In this document: piece by piece, positions 7,172 to 8,890 of the stretch | Layout of the letters: each line of letters begins with the position of its first letter | Position numbering within the stretch: position 1 is the stretch's first letter | Origin: JALQTD01 sp965657495 | GTDB taxonomy: Bacteria; Bacteroidota; Bacteroidia; Flavobacteriales_D; Sanyastnellaceae | Reading direction: 5' to 3' | DNA: 8,890 nucleotides | NCBI GenBank assembly: GCA_965657495.1 | Contig: CBFHPD010000178.1 | Span: 1-8,890, forward strand | The notes under the pieces: generated by a model | What the model saw: only the letters and a program-made list of their open reading frames with translations | What the model was told of the DNA's origin: nothing | The model's database searches: none | Translations under genes and position numbers: made by a program

Positions 7172-7660
7172 ATGAAACGCATTGCATTTGCATTGATCGG
7201 AGCTGCGACGCTGATGTTCGCAGGATGTGCCAAGGAAGGACCCGCTGGACCCGCGGGCGCAGACGGAACGGACGGCGCAAACGGCGTGGACGGCCAGGAT
7301 GCTGGCTTCGAACTGTACGAAACGACCGTCACCGTGGCCGACTGGGCCGGGGGCACTTACACGGAAATCCCCGTGCCGATCATCACCGAATCCATCTACA
7401 ACGACGGCATGGTGATGGTTTACATCCAGGACGACTTCGGGTACTGGAATCAAATCCCCAGCGCTTGGACCGACTTCACCGGCTTCGCCTTCTTCTGGAC
7501 GGCCGACGCGGGGGGCATCATCGGCCTCGACTACGACCCGACCCTCACGGTTGATGTCGACCACAACGTGCGCGTAGTGACCATGGAATTGCGCGACTAC
7601 GAACTGCTCGACGACGCGGACCTCGTTACTTTCGAAGCCCTGACGGCTGCGCTGCGTTGA
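7172..7660 (+). CDS. putative lipoprotein with short collagen-like Gly-X-Y tract
   Basis: A 162-residue protein I do not recognise beyond its general plan. Residues 1-18 form a lipoprotein signal peptide with Lys-Arg at 2-3 and a hydrophobic core; C19 in MFAGC is the probable lipidation site, though Phe at -3 is a less usual lipobox residue. Residues 23-43 are seven consecutive Gly-X-Y triplets (GPAGPAGADGTDGANGVDGQD), a collagen-like linker that is probably too short to form a stable triple helix unaided. The rest (about 46-162) is acidic and aromatic-rich with apparent beta strands and no cysteine. Similar small collagen-tract lipoproteins are frequent in Bacteroidota, with unknown function. 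It is monocistronic: a divergent promoter region precedes it and a strong terminator follows 22 bases after its stop. Confidence 0.85.
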   Translation: MKRIAFALIGAATLMFAGCAKEGPAGPAGADGTDGANGVDGQDAGFELYETTVTVADWAGGTYTEIPVPIITESIYNDGMVMVYIQDDFGYWNQIPSAWTDFTGFAFFWTADAGGIIGLDYDPTLTVDVDHNVRVVTMELRDYELLDDADLVTFEALTAALR

Positions 7661-7682
7661 CCGCTCTCCTCATTGGACATGG

Positions 7683-7714
7683 AAAGGGCCGCTTCTTCGG
7701 ATGCGGCCCTTTTT
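7683..7714 (+). terminator. intrinsic terminator after the lipoprotein gene
   Basis: A perfect 10-bp stem, AAAGGGCCGC at 7683-7692 with GCGGCCCTTT at 7703-7712, closes a 10-base loop. The T run is 7710-7714. The G+C-rich core and T run make this the strongest terminator in the window. It ends only 19 bases before the dtd start codon. Confidence 0.85.
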
Positions 7715-7733
7715 CGTGCCTAACTTGGCCGGC

Positions 7734-8186
7734 ATGCGAGCAGTGATTCAACGGGCCGCGCGGGCGGCAGTGCACATCGATGGCGCGGTGCACGGTGCAA
7801 TCGAACGGGGATTGGTGGTGTTACTGGGCGTGGAGCCCCGCGACACCGAAGCGGATGCCGAGTGGTTGGCGGGGAAAATCACGGGGATGCGGATCTTCTC
7901 GGACGCGGACGGGAAGATGAACCTGGATTTGGCCGGCGCAGGAGGTGGGCTGCTGGTGGTGAGTCAATTCACGCTGCACGCTTCGTACAAAAAGGGCAAC
8001 CGCCCGGGCTTTACCGGCGCCGCTCACCCCGACCAAGCCATTCCGCTCTACGAATCCTTCCTCGCAGCGTGCGAACGGCTCACGGGCACGCCGCCGCAAC
8101 GCGGTCGGTTCGGAGCGGACATGCAGGTGGAACTGGTGAACGACGGACCGGTCACGATTTGTTTGGACACATGGAACAAGGAATGA
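7734..8186 (+). CDS. dtd: D-aminoacyl-tRNA deacylase
   Basis: A 150-residue cytoplasmic proofreading enzyme that hydrolyses D-amino acids (and glycine from mischarged tRNA-Ala) off tRNA. The family motifs are intact: SQFTLHA at 77-83, KKGNRPGF at 86-93, and the Gly-cisPro motif in NDGPVT (136-141), which gives chiral selectivity by inserting from the partner subunit of the homodimer. Length is the family norm (about 145-150). The ATG at 7734 begins the standard MRAVIQR start. The in-frame ATG at 7701 lies inside the preceding terminator hairpin and adds non-family residues. Its stop overlaps the next start as ATGA (8183-8186), so it is the first gene of a coupled trio. Confidence 0.96.
   Translation: MRAVIQRAARAAVHIDGAVHGAIERGLVVLLGVEPRDTEADAEWLAGKITGMRIFSDADGKMNLDLAGAGGGLLVVSQFTLHASYKKGNRPGFTGAAHPDQAIPLYESFLAACERLTGTPPQRGRFGADMQVELVNDGPVTICLDTWNKE
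8183..8186 (+). promoter_or_regulatory. ATGA stop/start overlap between dtd and the MazG-like gene
   Basis: ATGA holds the MazG-like start (8183-8185) and the dtd stop TGA (8184-8186). It suggests translational coupling and supports this start. AAGGA at 8178-8182 directly abuts the ATG and is too close to act as a normal ribosome binding site. Confidence 0.75.
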
Positions 8187-8551
8187 ACACGCGGCCGTTC
8201 GAGGGCCGCACCACACCCGAAGTCACGCTGCGCGCGGCCCAGGGCCAAGTCGACGATTGGATCCGCACCGTAGGCGTGCGCTACTTTTCCGAGTTGACAA
8301 ACCTCGCGGTGTTGACGGAGGAGGTGGGCGAGCTGGCGCGGCTGTTCGCGCGGCAATACGGGGACCAAAGCGCGAAACCCAGCGACTCCGGTCGGGAGAT
8401 CGCCGATGAGCTTGCCGACATCCTGTGGGTCGTTTGTGCGTTGGCGAACCAAACCGGTGTAGACCTGACCGACGCCCTCGCCGCTAACATCGCCAAGAAA
8501 ACCCAGCGGGACGCCGACCGGCACCGCAACAACCCGAAGTTGCAGCCATGA
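8183..8551 (+). CDS. MazG-like nucleotide pyrophosphohydrolase
   Basis: A 122-residue protein of the all-alpha NTP pyrophosphohydrolase (MazG/dUTPase-like) superfamily, which splits NTPs or dNTPs to monophosphate and pyrophosphate, often to clean up damaged nucleotides. The metal-binding pattern is visible as TEEVGE (E46, E47, E50) and DELADILW (E76, D79), followed by a final helix with KKTQRDADRHR. It is a single-domain, short member, about half the length of tandem-domain MazG. I chose the ATG at 8183 because it overlaps the dtd stop as ATGA; an in-frame ATG at 8171 adds four residues and cannot be excluded. A dtd and MazG-like pair is a recurring arrangement in Bacteroidota. Its own stop overlaps the next gene. 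Exact substrate unknown. Confidence 0.9.
   Translation: MNTRPFEGRTTPEVTLRAAQGQVDDWIRTVGVRYFSELTNLAVLTEEVGELARLFARQYGDQSAKPSDSGREIADELADILWVVCALANQTGVDLTDALAANIAKKTQRDADRHRNNPKLQP
8548..8551 (+). promoter_or_regulatory. ATGA stop/start overlap between the MazG-like and propeller genes
   Basis: ATGA holds the start of the secreted propeller protein (8548-8550) and the stop of the MazG-like gene (8549-8551). It is the third such overlap in the window and fixes the start of the following gene, which also begins a clear signal peptide. Confidence 0.75.
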
Positions 8552-8890
8552 GGGGCGCGGTGCTTGCGCTTTGCTTGGGAGCGGCGCTGGTGGCGGGCGC
8601 GCAAGAGCTGCCGAGTTGGACGGCGGGGTTGCCCCTTCGGGAGGTGGGTCCCCGTGTGATGAGTGGGCGGGTCGTGGACCTGGCCGTGCGGCCGGGGGAC
8701 GGCGCGGAGTTTTATGTGGCGTACGCGACCGGGGGCGTGTTCCACACGGTGAACCACGGGACGAGCTTCGAGCCGGTCTTTGATCACGCGGCGACGACGG
8801 CCGTGGGGTGCGTGGCGGCGGATTGGGAGCGCGGCCGGTTATATGTCGGGACCGGGGAGGTGAATTCGTCGCGGAGTTCGTACGCGGGGA
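8548..8890 (+). CDS. secreted beta-propeller (VPS10/BNR-like) protein, N-terminal part
   Basis: The frame opens at the ATG at 8548 and stays open to the window edge, giving the first 114 residues. Residues 1-18 form a signal peptide (Arg2, hydrophobic core, AGA before Q19). The mature start then has the pattern LREVGPRVMSGRVVDLAV, EFYVAYATGGVFHTVNHGTSF, EPVFD and LYVGTGEVNSSRSSYAG. These match the N-terminus of the large WD40/YVTN/BNR-like (sortilin-type, VPS10) secreted proteins of Bacteroidota, often annotated as glycosyl hydrolases although enzymatic activity is generally unproven. Full members are near 1000 residues and many end in a T9SS sorting domain, which would lie beyond this window. 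Composition is markedly GC-rich (46 of 60 bases at 8581-8640). Its coupling to the MazG-like gene is the main oddity. Confidence 0.87.
   Translation, partial: MRGAVLALCLGAALVAGAQELPSWTAGLPLREVGPRVMSGRVVDLAVRPGDGAEFYVAYATGGVFHTVNHGTSFEPVFDHAATTAVGCVAADWERGRLYVGTGEVNSSRSSYAG

Noticed and set aside
7862..8170. N-terminal extension of the MazG-like protein inside dtd
   Set aside because: The stretch overlaps dtd out of frame and shows no family similarity; the protein family begins near the ATG at 8183.
8571..8783. 70-residue open frame on the + strand
   Set aside because: It is out of frame with the signal-peptide-bearing propeller protein that starts at 8548 and matches a known secreted family.
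1..8890. tRNA, rRNA, CRISPR array, insertion sequence or defence genes
   Set aside because: No regularly spaced direct repeats, transposase motifs, terminal repeats with duplications or tRNA-like T-arm sequences were seen on either strand by reading.

Overview
The window looks like chromosomal housekeeping DNA from a GC-rich member of the Bacteroidota, probably a flavobacterial-type lineage. Three things support this. One gene encodes a secreted protein with a C-terminal type IX secretion (T9SS) sorting domain. Start codons generally lack Shine-Dalgarno sequences, while at least one has an upstream TAnnTTTG box, the -7 element of Bacteroidota promoters. The gene neighbourhoods (PASTA protein near an RluD-type synthase; dtd followed by a MazG-like gene) fit that phylum. 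The lineage is inferred from gene content; no search was run.

Layout. (1) Positions 2-796, + strand: the C-terminal part of an ABC-F ATPase, cut by the left edge. (2) Positions 797-971: a convergent intergenic region with a terminator-like hairpin and an unusual 11-bp inverted repeat. (3) Positions 7045-972, - strand: a run of four genes, read in the order purL (purine synthesis), a membrane-anchored triple-PASTA protein, a T9SS-exported protein and an RluD/RluA-family pseudouridine synthase. The last two share an ATGA stop/start overlap. (4) Positions 7046-7171: a divergent promoter region. (5) Positions 7172-7660, + strand: a small putative lipoprotein with a short collagen-like Gly-X-Y tract, closed by a strong terminator. 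(6) Positions 7734-8890, + strand: dtd (D-aminoacyl-tRNA deacylase), a MazG-like pyrophosphohydrolase and the start of a secreted beta-propeller (VPS10/BNR-like) protein, each joined to the next by an ATGA overlap. The last gene runs off the right edge.

Functionally the window mixes translation quality control and RNA modification (ABC-F, RluD-like, Dtd), nucleotide metabolism (PurL, MazG-like) and envelope or secreted proteins (PASTA protein, T9SS protein, lipoprotein, propeller protein). In two places a cytoplasmic enzyme is translationally coupled to an exported protein. All genes look intact apart from the two cut by the edges. I saw no mobile element, CRISPR array, tRNA or rRNA, and no convincing undescribed multi-gene system. 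The items most worth a second look are the structured convergent intergenic region, the exported genes of unknown role embedded in housekeeping operons, and the terminator placed only 19 nt before dtd.
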